From contig AP018318.1 in NCBI GenBank assembly GCA_003990705.1, forward strand, positions 5,691,001 to 5,755,000: a DNA stretch of 64,000 bases, written 5' to 3'. The notes below the pieces were generated by a model that saw nothing but the letters and a program-made list of their open reading frames with translations, had not been told where the DNA came from and did not search any database. Position numbers and translations under genes: made by a program. Source of the stretch: Nostoc sp. HK-01. GTDB lineage: Bacteria > Cyanobacteriota > Cyanobacteriia > Cyanobacteriales > Nostocaceae. Positions 36,140 through 45,899 of the stretch are shown here, piece after piece. Every line of letters starts with the position of its first letter. Position 1 is the first letter of the stretch.

Positions 36140-39100
36140 ATGTATATGGCAGATCCCGTCAATCTAGGAAAAATTTTATCCATGAATCAGCATTCTACCA
36201 AGAAATTGAATAGTAATTTTGCTACTACTGAAGTTGAACCATCCCTAAGCAAAGCCAGTCATGTCAGGGTAAACAGCAGCAATTCTTTCCGCCGTCTCCA
36301 GTCACTTTTGCCGTGGAGCTTAAAATCGAAAGTTACTGGTTGGGCGATCGCTATCAGCATCCTACCAGTGTTGGGTATAGGTGCCGTTAGTTATTTTGGC
36401 AGTCAGTCGCTCACTCAGCAAATTAACCAAGCCAAGTCAGCCAACCCCGCAGATTTGCAAACAGCAGAAATTACCCTCAAGCAATACCAAACATCTTTAT
36501 TATGGGGGACGGGAATCATTGCTGTGATATCAGGTGCGATCGCATCTGTAATCTCCCATCGTCTCACACGACCAGTGCTGTCAGCGGCTGAAATTTCTAC
36601 TGTTTTAGTTAATAGATTAAGTCGTCGAGAAGAAATAGAAACGCAAACTGATATTGCAGAACAAGATGAATTAGTTGCACTCAAAGCTAATATTAACCAG
36701 CTACAACTTCAATTACCAGTCTTACTCTCCAAACAAGAAACCGAAACTGAACGTTCTCAGTTGTTAATTAACCTAACTCGCCGGATGCAGGCAGCACTTT
36801 CGCAAGAAAATCTGTTAAGAACCACAGTTGAAGAAGTTCGTCAAGCTCTGCGATTCGACCGTGTAGTCATCTTTCACTTTGACTCTTATGGGAATGGCTC
36901 GTTTTTAGAAGAATCAGCAGCACCTGGTTTACCCAAAATCTTATGGGCGACAGTTGCTGATCCCTGTTTTCAGGAAAGATACATCGAACAGTACCGTCAA
37001 GGACGTGTCCGAGCTATCAATAATATTTATCAAGCTAACCTGACAGATTGTCACATTGGATTGTTAGAAAGATTTGGTATTAAAGCTAATTTAGTTGCAC
37101 CTATCCTCAAAAATAATCAGTTATTTGGCTTGTTAATCGGTCATCAATGTTCTGCACCCCGTTTTTGGCAACAAGCTGAAATCGATTTATTTGCTCAAGT
37201 CGCTACCCAACTAGGATTTGCCCTAGACCATACCAGACTAGTAGAACAAATAGACAAAAGAGCCGACCAAGCTCATGTAGTGATTAATATTACGCGCAAA
37301 ATCAGAGAATCGTTGAATGAAGAAGATGTTCTGAAAACTACTGTAGAGGAAATTCGCAAAGCCCTCAGTACAGACCGAGTGATGGTTTATGGTTTTGATG
37401 CTGACTGGTACGGCACAGTTATTGCAGAAGCTGTAGTTCCCGGTTTTCCGAAAGCATTGCGTGCCAAAATTAAAGACCCTTGCTTTGCCGAAGGTTATGT
37501 AGACCAATACAGAACAGGTCGAGTTCAAGCAACTAATGATATTTACACAGCAGGTTTGAGTGCTTGTCACATTAGTCAACTTGAACCTTTCGCCGTCAAA
37601 GCAAATTTAGTCGCACCAATTCTCAAAGATGACCAGTTATTCGGCTTATTAATTGCCCATCAATGTGCTGCACCACGGGAATGGCAACAACTAGAAATTG
37701 ATTTAGTGGCTCAGTTAGCTATGCAGGTAGGATTTGCCCTCGACCATGCCAGATTACTCCAGCGGATTGATGCTGAAGGAGTACGCACTCAGCTACTTGT
37801 AGACATTACACGCAAAATTAGAGAATCGTTGAATGAAGAAGATGTTCTGAAAACTACTGTAGAGGAAATTCGCAAAGCCCTCAGTACAGACCGAGTGATG
37901 GTTTATGGTTTTGATGCCGACTGGTACGGCACAGTCATCGCCGAAGCTGTAGTTCCCGGTTTTCCTAAAGCATTGCGTGCCAAAATTAAAGACCCTTGCT
38001 TTGCTGAAGGTTATGTAGATCAATACAGAACAGGTCGAGTTCAAGCAACTAATGATATTTACACAGCAGGTTTGAGTGCTTGTCACATCAGTCAACTTGA
38101 ACCTTTCGCCGTTAAAGCAAATTTAGTCGCACCAATTCTCAAAGATGACCAGTTATTCGGCTTATTAATTGCCCATCAATGTGCTGCACCACGAGATTGG
38201 CAACAACCGGAAATTGATTTGTTTGCTCAGTTAGCCATGCAAGTAGGATTTGCCCTCGACCATGCGCGACTGTTAGACCAAGTAGAGCAAGCATATCAAT
38301 CTGTAGAATCTGCCTTGCAACAACAACATCTGCACAAAGAAGCCTGGCAATCTCAAGTATCTAAATTGTTGAAAGATCATCAAACTATTGTGGAAATTCT
38401 TTCAAGTCAAGCAATTAGCCAGATGGATAAGATCACCGATGCCCATAATAAAATTCAAGCATTAGCTAATGGGAATCAAGCAATTTTTCGGCGTTTGCAA
38501 GAACTAGACAACCAAGCCCAACAAATCTACACACAAGTAGAAACTGGTCAGCAAGGTATGAATGGAATTTTAGATGGGATTTCGGCAGTTAGTAATACAG
38601 TTGTGGAAGCTGCTACAAAGCTGAAACATTTTGAGCAGCCATCTCAAACACTATTATCAAAAGTTAACTTGATTGCTCAGGTAGCATCTCAAATGAAGCG
38701 CCAAGCGATGAAGGTTGTGTTTGAAGCGGTACGGACTGGAGAATCTGGGCAAGAATTTGTAACTACGGCGGAAGAAGTACTGTCTTTGGCGCAGCAGTTG
38801 GATGATGACATCACAAAAATCTCATCTTTAGTTGGCGAACTTTACCTAGCTCACACTGAAGTAACGGAGTTAATGCAGGGAGGAGAGCAACAAGCGATCG
38901 CCAGCACTCAAGAAATTGAAGCAACTCAGCAAGCACTAGACCGCATTACCGCCATGAACCACTATGTGAATGTGCTACTGACAGAACTGATGCAGGCGGC
39001 TAACAACCAAGTCGAAATTTCTACCGCAGCCAGCCAATCTCTAACCGAAGTTGCTAATACCTCACAACAGACAACGGCAAACACTGTTAACTTAGCTAAA

Positions 39101-39154
39101 AATTTCACTAAGTTAACAGCGATCGCCCAAGATTGGACTGAAAACAATGTATAA
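36140..39154 (+). CDS. Membrane methyl-accepting-like receptor with three cyanobacteriochrome-type GAF domains
   Basis: A 1004-residue protein. Two membrane helices lie at about 64-87 and 119-139, then a HAMP-like/coiled linker. Three GAF domains follow (about 210-370, 380-540, 552-712). Each has DPCF (Cys 276, 448, 620) and a Cys-His dyad (Cys 304, 476, 648), always 28 residues apart, as in DXCF cyanobacteriochromes such as PixJ. The C terminus (about 720-1004) is a helical methyl-accepting-type domain with a modified tip. An alternative start ATG lies at codon 15. No CheA, CheW or CheY gene is adjacent. Bilin binding is inferred from motifs, not shown. Confidence 0.75.
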   Translation: MYMADPVNLGKILSMNQHSTKKLNSNFATTEVEPSLSKASHVRVNSSNSFRRLQSLLPWSLKSKVTGWAIAISILPVLGIGAVSYFGSQSLTQQINQAKSANPADLQTAEITLKQYQTSLLWGTGIIAVISGAIASVISHRLTRPVLSAAEISTVLVNRLSRREEIETQTDIAEQDELVALKANINQLQLQLPVLLSKQETETERSQLLINLTRRMQAALSQENLLRTTVEEVRQALRFDRVVIFHFDSYGNGSFLEESAAPGLPKILWATVADPCFQERYIEQYRQGRVRAINNIYQANLTDCHIGLLERFGIKANLVAPILKNNQLFGLLIGHQCSAPRFWQQAEIDLFAQVATQLGFALDHTRLVEQIDKRADQAHVVINITRKIRESLNEEDVLKTTVEEIRKALSTDRVMVYGFDADWYGTVIAEAVVPGFPKALRAKIKDPCFAEGYVDQYRTGRVQATNDIYTAGLSACHISQLEPFAVKANLVAPILKDDQLFGLLIAHQCAAPREWQQLEIDLVAQLAMQVGFALDHARLLQRIDAEGVRTQLLVDITRKIRESLNEEDVLKTTVEEIRKALSTDRVMVYGFDADWYGTVIAEAVVPGFPKALRAKIKDPCFAEGYVDQYRTGRVQATNDIYTAGLSACHISQLEPFAVKANLVAPILKDDQLFGLLIAHQCAAPRDWQQPEIDLFAQLAMQVGFALDHARLLDQVEQAYQSVESALQQQHLHKEAWQSQVSKLLKDHQTIVEILSSQAISQMDKITDAHNKIQALANGNQAIFRRLQELDNQAQQIYTQVETGQQGMNGILDGISAVSNTVVEAATKLKHFEQPSQTLLSKVNLIAQVASQMKRQAMKVVFEAVRTGESGQEFVTTAEEVLSLAQQLDDDITKISSLVGELYLAHTEVTELMQGGEQQAIASTQEIEATQQALDRITAMNHYVNVLLTELMQAANNQVEISTAASQSLTEVANTSQQTTANTVNLAKNFTKLTAIAQDWTENNV

Positions 39155-39252
39155 GGCATGAGGTGGAAAGGTGTAGCTTTATACACCCCTACACCCTTAT
39201 ACCCAGTCTGTCTTAACAGACTACATTTGTGCATCAGTCCTGGAGAAATAAA

Positions 39253-40095
39253 CTACAAGCTAGGCGGCAAAATTACATTGTCGATCGCATGAATCACACC
39301 GTTGCTGCCTTGAATATCTGCCTGAGTGACTTTACCATCATTCACTACTACCCCATTGCCATCAACTTTCACAGAAATTGGATCTCCTTGCAAGCTGGTT
39401 ACTTGACCAGATTTCAAATCGGAGGACAATACTTTGCCCGGTACGACATGATAAGTTAATATCTTCACCAGAACTTCCTTATTTTCTGGCTTTAACAAGT
39501 CGTTTAAAGCATCTGGGGGAAGTTTGGCAAAGGCTGCATCAGTCGGGGCAAAAATTGTGAAAGGCCCTGCACCTTGTAAAGTTTCAATTAATCCGGCGGC
39601 TTTTAAAGCTGCGGTGAGGGTTTTAAAGGAACTGTTCGATTCAGCTAATGCTACAACAGTTTTGTTTTTATTGCTGGTACCGCTAGTTGGCGGTTTAGCT
39701 GGGGGTTTCTCTGGTGCTGGTGGTTTCTCTGGTGTCGTTGGTGGAGTTATGGGAGTCGGTGCAGTTTCGCTAGGCGCAGACTGACTACCACGGTTATAGG
39801 GAGGCTCATCAAAAATGCTAGGGCGAGGATTTAACCCTCTGTTTGGGCTTTTTTGAGCTACTATATTTGCATTACGAGCGTTGTTTTTATCTGTGGCGAT
39901 CGCTGGCGTAACAGGTGTATAACTAGCATTGGACTGCACCCGTTGACTCCGGTTGTAAGGAGCTTCGCTAAAAATGCTAGGACTAGGATTCAGAACTTCT
40001 TTGGCTTGTGATGGTAAAGTAACAAGGAGACTCACCCCTAATACTCCCGCCATACTTGCTAAATTAGTCAATAACTTGCTGTTATGCCCCTTCAT
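39253..40095 (-). CDS. Secreted fasciclin-domain protein
   Basis: A 280-residue exported protein. A signal peptide covers about residues 1-31 (hydrophobic core VLGVSLLVTLPSQA). Two copies of a motif (PSPSIFSEAPYNR and PRPSIFDEPPYNR) and a Pro-rich spacer follow. Residues about 145-280 are a single fasciclin/FAS1 domain (LAESNSSFKTLTAALKAAGL, TIFAPTDAAFAKLP, LTYHVVPGKVLSSDL, GVIHAIDNVILPP). FAS1 domains mediate adhesion at cell surfaces. Convergent with the receptor gene upstream. Confidence 0.88.
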   Translation of the reverse strand: MKGHNSKLLTNLASMAGVLGVSLLVTLPSQAKEVLNPSPSIFSEAPYNRSQRVQSNASYTPVTPAIATDKNNARNANIVAQKSPNRGLNPRPSIFDEPPYNRGSQSAPSETAPTPITPPTTPEKPPAPEKPPAKPPTSGTSNKNKTVVALAESNSSFKTLTAALKAAGLIETLQGAGPFTIFAPTDAAFAKLPPDALNDLLKPENKEVLVKILTYHVVPGKVLSSDLKSGQVTSLQGDPISVKVDGNGVVVNDGKVTQADIQGSNGVIHAIDNVILPPSL

Positions 40096-40698
40096 AAATT
40101 TTGTTTGTTTTGATTTAACACAGTTTACATAAAGACTTATATCACTTTGCTACACAAAAAATCTAATCTGAAAAGTAAGATATTTAATATAAATTTCCAT
40201 TTTTTTTGTGTTTAAATAACTATTCAATCAATATATTAATAGCAAAATTGCTGAAAATAAAAGTATAAAAATTATCTAGAAAAATCTAGTATAAAACAAC
40301 TTTAAATTCAAGAAATAGATCTGAATCTGGTAATTCTCATTGATACAGTGACAAAAACTAACATTGAAATTGTGCTTAACCTTAATAGTCAGCCAATTTT
40401 TCAGATTTTATCTGGCGAAAGCAAATTTTTAGCAGCACATATATTTTTCTCAAGATTTTGACGAACCCATAGCAGAACCTTGGTGAAGATGATCAGAATG
40501 ATTTGGTTTTGTATTGCTTAGTCTAGAGTTGCAAAAAATTTCTCTGAGTAATTAGAAATTTGATCAATATCAAATCTAGGTAAAATAAATAGTTAGAGCA
40601 ATATTTGTCTGATAGATTTTATTTTAACTTGGCAAATTTTTGGGAAGTAAAGATAAAATTAGAGAGTTATTTTATAACTCAGTATCCAGGGATACAAC
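40096..40698. other. Intergenic region, very AT-rich
   Basis: A 603-bp AT-rich stretch between the divergent fasciclin and GST genes, with no supported gene or recognisable element. Both genes' promoters must lie here. Confidence 0.5.
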
Positions 40699-41490
40699 AT
40701 GCTAGAATTATACCAATGGGAACTCTCTCAATACTCAGAAAAAGTGCGGCTAATTCTAGATTACAAAGGTTTAGAGTACCGCAAAATTGAAGTTACTCCT
40801 GGCATAGGACAGATAGAACTATTTCGTCTCACTGGTCAAAGACAAGTGCCAGTATTAAAAGATGGTAATCGCTACATTGTAGATTCTACAGAAATAGCTA
40901 AGTATTTAGACTTAAAATATCCTGAGCGCCCATTAATACCGCAAAATCCCAAGCAAAAAGCTTTAACCTTATTAATCGAAGAATGGGCAGATGAATCGAT
41001 TGGAATTAAAGGCAGAAAAGCACTTTTTGCCGCTATTAGTCAAGATCAAAATTTTCGCAAATCTTTATTACCCACATCAACACCAGACATTTTTCGTAGT
41101 TTAGTCGAAGGCGTACCCAGCGATATTTTGACAGTTGTAGGTTTGGGTGTAGGATATAGCCCAGATGTGATTAAATCAGCGATCGCCGATTTAAAGCAAG
41201 ACCTAGAAGCATTAACCTTATTATTGACAGACAGTCCCTATCTCACAGGCGATGAACCAACCTTAGCCGATTTAGCCGTGGCTGGTTTATCAATATTATT
41301 GAAGTTCCCTGAAGGCGCTTATTTAGATTTACCCGCCAGTCTCAGAGGTCAAGGTGTGCCAAGCATCGCCCATAATCCCGATTATCAATTATTCTTTGAA
41401 TGGCGCGATCGCCTTTACACTCAATTTCGCAAACCATTAATCAGTGCATCGCCATCTGGTACAGCACCAACCTCGATTCAGATTGATTAG
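40699..41490 (+). CDS. Glutathione S-transferase family protein
   Basis: A 263-residue GST. The N-terminal thioredoxin-fold domain shows LYQWELSQYSEKVRLILDYKGL with a candidate active-site Ser or Tyr, then the cis-proline QVPVL and the glutathione-contact DSTEIAKYL. The C-terminal helical domain has TGDEPTLADLAVAGL. The substrate is unknown. A good start is at ATG 40699. It is transcribed alone. Confidence 0.87.
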   Translation: MLELYQWELSQYSEKVRLILDYKGLEYRKIEVTPGIGQIELFRLTGQRQVPVLKDGNRYIVDSTEIAKYLDLKYPERPLIPQNPKQKALTLLIEEWADESIGIKGRKALFAAISQDQNFRKSLLPTSTPDIFRSLVEGVPSDILTVVGLGVGYSPDVIKSAIADLKQDLEALTLLLTDSPYLTGDEPTLADLAVAGLSILLKFPEGAYLDLPASLRGQGVPSIAHNPDYQLFFEWRDRLYTQFRKPLISASPSGTAPTSIQID

Positions 41491-41530
41491 ATTTCGTCAA
41501 TAGTCCAAAGTCCAGAGTAAACACCATTGA

Positions 41531-41626
41531 CTATTGACCCCTTCGGGGTGATGCTCCTAACGTCGCTAACGCTGCGCTAACACCAGTCGCTGATGGGGGA
41601 AACCCCCAAGACCGCGCTGGCTCACC
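41531..41626 (-). repeat. Dispersed repeat, copy B (inverted)
   Basis: The inverted counterpart of the repeat at 12151-12247, with only a few mismatches over about 95 bp. It is also flanked by CATTGACT-type heptamers. It lies between the GST and HerA-like genes. Confidence 0.75.
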
Positions 41627-41669
41627 ATTAACCATTGACTTTTGACTCTTGACCAATGACCATTAACCA

Positions 41670-43409
41670 ATGACAAATGACAAATTGGTAAAACCATTAG
41701 GTTCGGTAATCCAAGGCTCACTAACTGGCGGATTAGAAGTAAGACTACACCCGGATATTTCTGTAGAAGATATGCGGGTGGGTAAGTTTTTAGTTGTCCA
41801 AGGGATGCGATCGCGGTTTTTCTGTATGCTGACAGATGTATCCCTGGGAACTGCAAACGCTCGGATTATTGCTAATCCGCCGAGTTGGGAAGACACTTTT
41901 TTGCGAGATGTTTTAGCCGGAAGTGGTACTTATGGAACCATCGCCTTAGCGCCGATGTTGATGTTTACCCCCGAATCTAATGAGTCTTTTTCTCCAACTA
42001 ACGGTAAATCTGTAAATCCATTTGTCCCATCAAATACGAGTTTGGCATCATTGCAGCCCCAAACAAGTACCACGATGGAATTACTACCAGTCAAAACTAT
42101 TCCCAGTCATTTTAGTCAGGTTTTCGACGCAAGTGAAGAAGACTTTCGCCGCGTCTTTGGTTGGGAAGATGACATCCACAGAAAGAATTTTGCCATTGGT
42201 AAACCATTAGATATGGATGTACCTGTGTGCATCGATTTAAATCGGTTTGTGGAACGCAGCAACGGCGTTTTTGGGAAATCTGGTACAGGTAAATCTTTTC
42301 TTACCCGCTTACTTTTGGCTGGTGTCATTCGCAAAAATGCCGCAGTCAACTTGATTTTTGATATGCACTCAGAATACGGTTGGGAAGCTGTAGCCGAAGG
42401 GAAGAATGTTAACACAGTCAAAGGCTTAAAGCAGTTATTTCCAGGGAAAGTTGAAGTCTACACCCTCGACCCCGAATCAACCAAGCGTCGGGGTGTGCGC
42501 GATTCTCAAGAACTATATCTGAGTTACGAACAAATAGAAGTTGAAGATATTAAATTATGTAGCCGCGATTTAGGACTGTCAGAAGCAGCATTGGACAACG
42601 CTAATATTCTCTACAGCGAATTCAACAAAGCTTGGATTGTGCAACTGCTGAACATGACCAACGAAGAAATCGAGATGTTCTGCGAAGAAAAGCGGGGACA
42701 CAAAGGCTCGATTATGGCCTTACAGCGGAAACTCTTGCGCCTAGACGGTTTGAAGTATATGCGGGCAGTTTGCCCCCAAAACTACATTAATAAAATCTTA
42801 CAATCTCTGGAAGCCGGCAAGAATGTAGTGGTAGAATTTGGTTCCCAGTCAAATATGCTCTCTTATATGTTGGTGACTAATATGATCACCAGACGTATCC
42901 ATGAGCATTATGTCCGCAAAGCTGATAAGTTCTTGCAAAGCAAAAACCCCAACGATCGCCCCACCCCCTTAATGATTACCATTGAAGAGGCGCATCGTTT
43001 TCTCGACCCAGCTATAGTCCAAAGTACTATCTTTGGGACGATCGCGCGGGAACTGCGGAAATATTTCGTAACGTTGCTAGTAGTTGATCAACGACCGTCG
43101 GGAATAGATAATGAAGTTATGTCCCAGATTGGTACTCGGATCACAGCTTTACTCAACGACGAAAAAGACATCGATGCAATTTTCACGGGTGTATCTGGTG
43201 CAGGTGGACTGCGATCGGTATTGTCCAAATTAGACTCCAAACAACAAGCCTTGATTTTAGGCCACGCTGTTCCTATGCCAGTCGTTGTGCGTACTCGTCC
43301 TTATGATGCTACTTTCTACGCCGAAATCGGTGATCCAGCTTGGGACGAAAAGCCAGACGCAGAAGTATTCGCCGCTGCGGAACTCGCTAAAGCCGACTTG
43401 GGATTTTAA
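41670..43409 (+). CDS. HerA/FtsK-superfamily ATPase (DUF87)
   Basis: A 579-residue ATPase. The N-terminal HAS-barrel-like segment (PLGSVIQGSLTGGLEVRLHP) is followed by Walker A GKSGTGKSFLTR near residue 202, a Walker B-like LIFDMHSEYG, and later ITIEEAHRFLDP and the sensor region LLVVDQRPSGIDNEV. This matches HerA-type DNA-pumping ATPases, which elsewhere act with NurA in DNA end processing; no nuclease gene is adjacent here. ATG 41670 lies in a run of CAATGACA repeats. Confidence 0.82.
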   Translation: MTNDKLVKPLGSVIQGSLTGGLEVRLHPDISVEDMRVGKFLVVQGMRSRFFCMLTDVSLGTANARIIANPPSWEDTFLRDVLAGSGTYGTIALAPMLMFTPESNESFSPTNGKSVNPFVPSNTSLASLQPQTSTTMELLPVKTIPSHFSQVFDASEEDFRRVFGWEDDIHRKNFAIGKPLDMDVPVCIDLNRFVERSNGVFGKSGTGKSFLTRLLLAGVIRKNAAVNLIFDMHSEYGWEAVAEGKNVNTVKGLKQLFPGKVEVYTLDPESTKRRGVRDSQELYLSYEQIEVEDIKLCSRDLGLSEAALDNANILYSEFNKAWIVQLLNMTNEEIEMFCEEKRGHKGSIMALQRKLLRLDGLKYMRAVCPQNYINKILQSLEAGKNVVVEFGSQSNMLSYMLVTNMITRRIHEHYVRKADKFLQSKNPNDRPTPLMITIEEAHRFLDPAIVQSTIFGTIARELRKYFVTLLVVDQRPSGIDNEVMSQIGTRITALLNDEKDIDAIFTGVSGAGGLRSVLSKLDSKQQALILGHAVPMPVVVRTRPYDATFYAEIGDPAWDEKPDAEVFAAAELAKADLGF

Positions 43410-44044
43410 TTTTGTCAATAGTCAAAAGTCCATTGCATTTACTATTGACTCTTGACTTATAACCATTGACCAATTCGTAACATCCCTCCAAAAATATGCC
43501 CAGAGAGTTCGGTTTTCTCCCTACCGATAGGCAACATAAGAGGGGGATTTGCCGTCACTATAGATATAGTAAGCACTCTAAGGAAATTAATTTCTGTTTG
43601 TAAATATACACTTTTGGAGTATAATCTTCTCTTTCTCTAGACTACTTTACTATCCATCTGATTTGCCCTAAGATAAAAGCAAAGAAAACTCATACCGACT
43701 TCGGATTTGTCAGTTGCCGATACCAACTGAAGATAAAGAAGAATTCTTGAAAACAACCCAGTGTGCTTTTGCAAGACCTAAAAATTACGTAAGGGTAGGG
43801 GGAACCTATCAGAGAGACTCGTCTTCTGGAATCTCATGTATATGAACTGATTATTCTTATATAGCCGTCATGAACTGTTGAAGCCAGAACGAAAGAGAAA
43901 CAAGTCGAGGAGTAGGGGGAATAAATTTCTCAATACGCAATCCCCAGGAACCACCTGAGTTCGGTGTTTTTATAGATAGTTTTTCCTAATTGTTGTTAGT
44001 TATTAAAGATTCATTGTGTTTACGGAGTAGAGGACAACGCACCA
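43410..44044 (+). promoter_or_regulatory. Long leader and candidate promoter of the group 2 sigma gene
   Basis: A 635-bp stretch with no supported gene. A promoter-like pair is present: TTGTAA (43598-43603) and TATAAT (43620-43625), spacing 16. If used, the mRNA leader would be about 410 bases. Heptamer repeats occupy 43415-43470. Confidence 0.4.
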
Positions 44045-45028
44045 ATGCCTACTGTTAACACCCAAACTGAAAACCTGAACACCAAATTCACGGCTGATAT
44101 GGTGCGAACCTATCTGCGGGAAATTGGTCGTGTACCACTGCTAACCCGTGAGCAAGAAATTGTCTTTGGGAAGCAGGTGCAACAAATGATGAAACTTGTC
44201 GAAGCGAAAGAAGCTTTGACAAAGAAATTGCACCGCGAACCGAGTTTACCAGAGTGGGCAAACCATGTTAAACAATCAGAAACCGATGTCAAACAAACGG
44301 TAGCTCAAGGTAAACGGGCGAAGCAAAAAATGATTGAAGCGAATTTACGCTTAGTCGTAGCGATCGCCAAGAAGTACCAAAAGCGTAACATGGAATTTCT
44401 CGATTTAATCCAAGAAGGAACACTCGGATTAGAAAGAGGAGTAGAGAAATTTGACCCAATGCGGGGTTATAAATTCTCAACCTACGCTTACTGGTGGATT
44501 CGCCAAGCGATTACCCGTGCGATCGCTCAACAAGGGCGCACCATTCGTTTACCGATTCACATTACCGAAAAACTCAATAAAATCAAAAAAGTGCAGCGCG
44601 AACTAGCCCAAACATTAGGGCGTTCTCCTACACCCGCTGAAATCGCCAAAGAACTGGAATTAGAACCAGTCCAAATTCGAGAATATCTGAATATGGCGCG
44701 TCAGCCAGTTTCTTTAGATGTGCGTGTTGGTGATAACCAAGACACCGAACTGCAAGAAATGTTGGAAGATGATGGGCCATCACCAGAGTATTACACCACC
44801 CAAGAGTTCTTGCGCCAAGACCTCAACACCTTGTTAGCCGAACTCACACCCCAACAGCGCGAAGTGTTGGCTCTGCGCTTTGGTTTAGAGGATGGAAATG
44901 AATTGTCCTTGGCGAAAGTTGGTGAAAGATTGAATCTTAGCCGCGAACGTGTTCGTCAACTCGAACACCAAGCCTTAGCTCATCTGCGTCGCCGTCGCGC
45001 CAATGTTAAAGAATACGTTGCTAGTTAA
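44045..45028 (+). CDS. Group 2 RNA polymerase sigma factor (RpoD-like, SigB type)
   Basis: A 327-residue sigma-70 factor. Region 1.2 ([16 protein letters not shown]), region 2 ([42 protein letters not shown]), region 3 ([10 protein letters not shown]) and region 4 ([14 protein letters not shown] and the helix-turn-helix [14 protein letters not shown]) are complete. There is no group 1 N-terminal extension, so it is a non-essential alternative factor of the type induced by stress or nitrogen and carbon change in Nostocales. A paralogue is at 58383. A terminator follows at 45061. Confidence 0.92.
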   Translation: MPTVNTQTENLNTKFTADMVRTYLREIGRVPLLTREQEIVFGKQVQQMMKLVEAKEALTKKLHREPSLPEWANHVKQSETDVKQTVAQGKRAKQKMIEANLRLVVAIAKKYQKRNMEFLDLIQEGTLGLERGVEKFDPMRGYKFSTYAYWWIRQAITRAIAQQGRTIRLPIHITEKLNKIKKVQRELAQTLGRSPTPAEIAKELELEPVQIREYLNMARQPVSLDVRVGDNQDTELQEMLEDDGPSPEYYTTQEFLRQDLNTLLAELTPQQREVLALRFGLEDGNELSLAKVGERLNLSRERVRQLEHQALAHLRRRRANVKEYVAS

Positions 45029-45060
45029 TTGCAGAATCAATAACTCGATAACGGTGATGC

Positions 45061-45087
45061 GCCTCCTGAATTCAGGGGGCGTTTTTT
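45061..45087 (+). terminator. Terminator after the sigma factor gene
   Basis: A near-perfect hairpin (GCCTCCTGAA / TTCAGGGGGC) followed by GTTTTTTT, 33 bp after the sigma stop codon. Confidence 0.85.
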
Positions 45088-45152
45088 TATTAAAAAACCA
45101 TGTAATATCAATACTCGCTCTCAATTCGTGATCAGTTTCGAGATAGAACATC

Positions 45153-45827
45153 ATGAGAATTTTAATAGTTGAAGATGACGATCGCATTGCCAAACCATTA
45201 GCTGAGTATCTAAGAAGACAACACCATATTGTAGATATCACAACCGATGGGCTTGAGGGATGGGAATGGTCGCAATCAGGATTATATGAGTTAATTTTAT
45301 TAGATTTAATGCTGCCTAAGTTAGATGGAATTACTCTATGTCAGCATTTACGTGCTGCTTCATCTAATGCTCTAATTTTAATGCTGACAGCAAGAGATAC
45401 AACAAGCGATAAAATTATTGGACTCGATGCTGGTGCTGATGATTACTTAGTCAAGCCATTTGAGCTAAAAGAGTTAGCAGCACGTATCAGAGCTTTAGCA
45501 CGAAGAAGTCCACAGATGCGCCCATCAATTTTAATCCAGGGTGACTTGCAATTAGATCCGGCCAGCCAACAGGTTACTTATGCAGGAAATATTCTGTCGC
45601 TAACGCCTAAAGAATACATGATACTAGAGTATTTTTTGAGACACCCAAATCAAGTTGTGACTCGTTCAGCAATCTTTGACAAGCTGTGGGAATTTGATAA
45701 ATCTTCTGGGGAAGGAAGTATCAAAACTCATATTACAAATTTACGAAATAAACTCAAAGCAGCTGGAAGTTCAGAAGATTTGATTGAAAATATTTATGGC
45801 ATTGGTTATCGTCTAAGACGTGATTAA
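45153..45827 (+). CDS. OmpR/PhoB-family response regulator
   Basis: A 224-residue regulator. The receiver domain has the acidic pocket (EDDDR), phosphorylatable Asp in LILLDLMLPKLDG, a conserved Thr in LMLTARDTT and Lys in YLVKPFE. The C terminus is a winged-helix DNA-binding domain (LTPKEYMILEYFLRHPNQVV, GSIKTHITNLRNKL, GIGYRLR). It is likely partnered with the histidine kinase 72 bp downstream and resembles RppA-type regulators. Candidate operator repeats lie near 47772-47920. Confidence 0.9.
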   Translation: MRILIVEDDDRIAKPLAEYLRRQHHIVDITTDGLEGWEWSQSGLYELILLDLMLPKLDGITLCQHLRAASSNALILMLTARDTTSDKIIGLDAGADDYLVKPFELKELAARIRALARRSPQMRPSILIQGDLQLDPASQQVTYAGNILSLTPKEYMILEYFLRHPNQVVTRSAIFDKLWEFDKSSGEGSIKTHITNLRNKLKAAGSSEDLIENIYGIGYRLRRD

Positions 45828-45899
45828 AATAGTTTAGTTATAAATATTTTTATCTGCCTATATTTCAGTTATTAACCATTAGTTTAATAAACTAAGACT

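Noticed and set aside
37238-38095. Two minus-strand ORFs inside the GAF-domain receptor
   Set aside because: They are antisense shadows of the duplicated GAF2/GAF3 coding sequence and mirror each other for that reason.
40605-40790. ORF upstream of the GST gene
   Set aside because: It overlaps the GST start out of frame and has low-complexity, non-family sequence.
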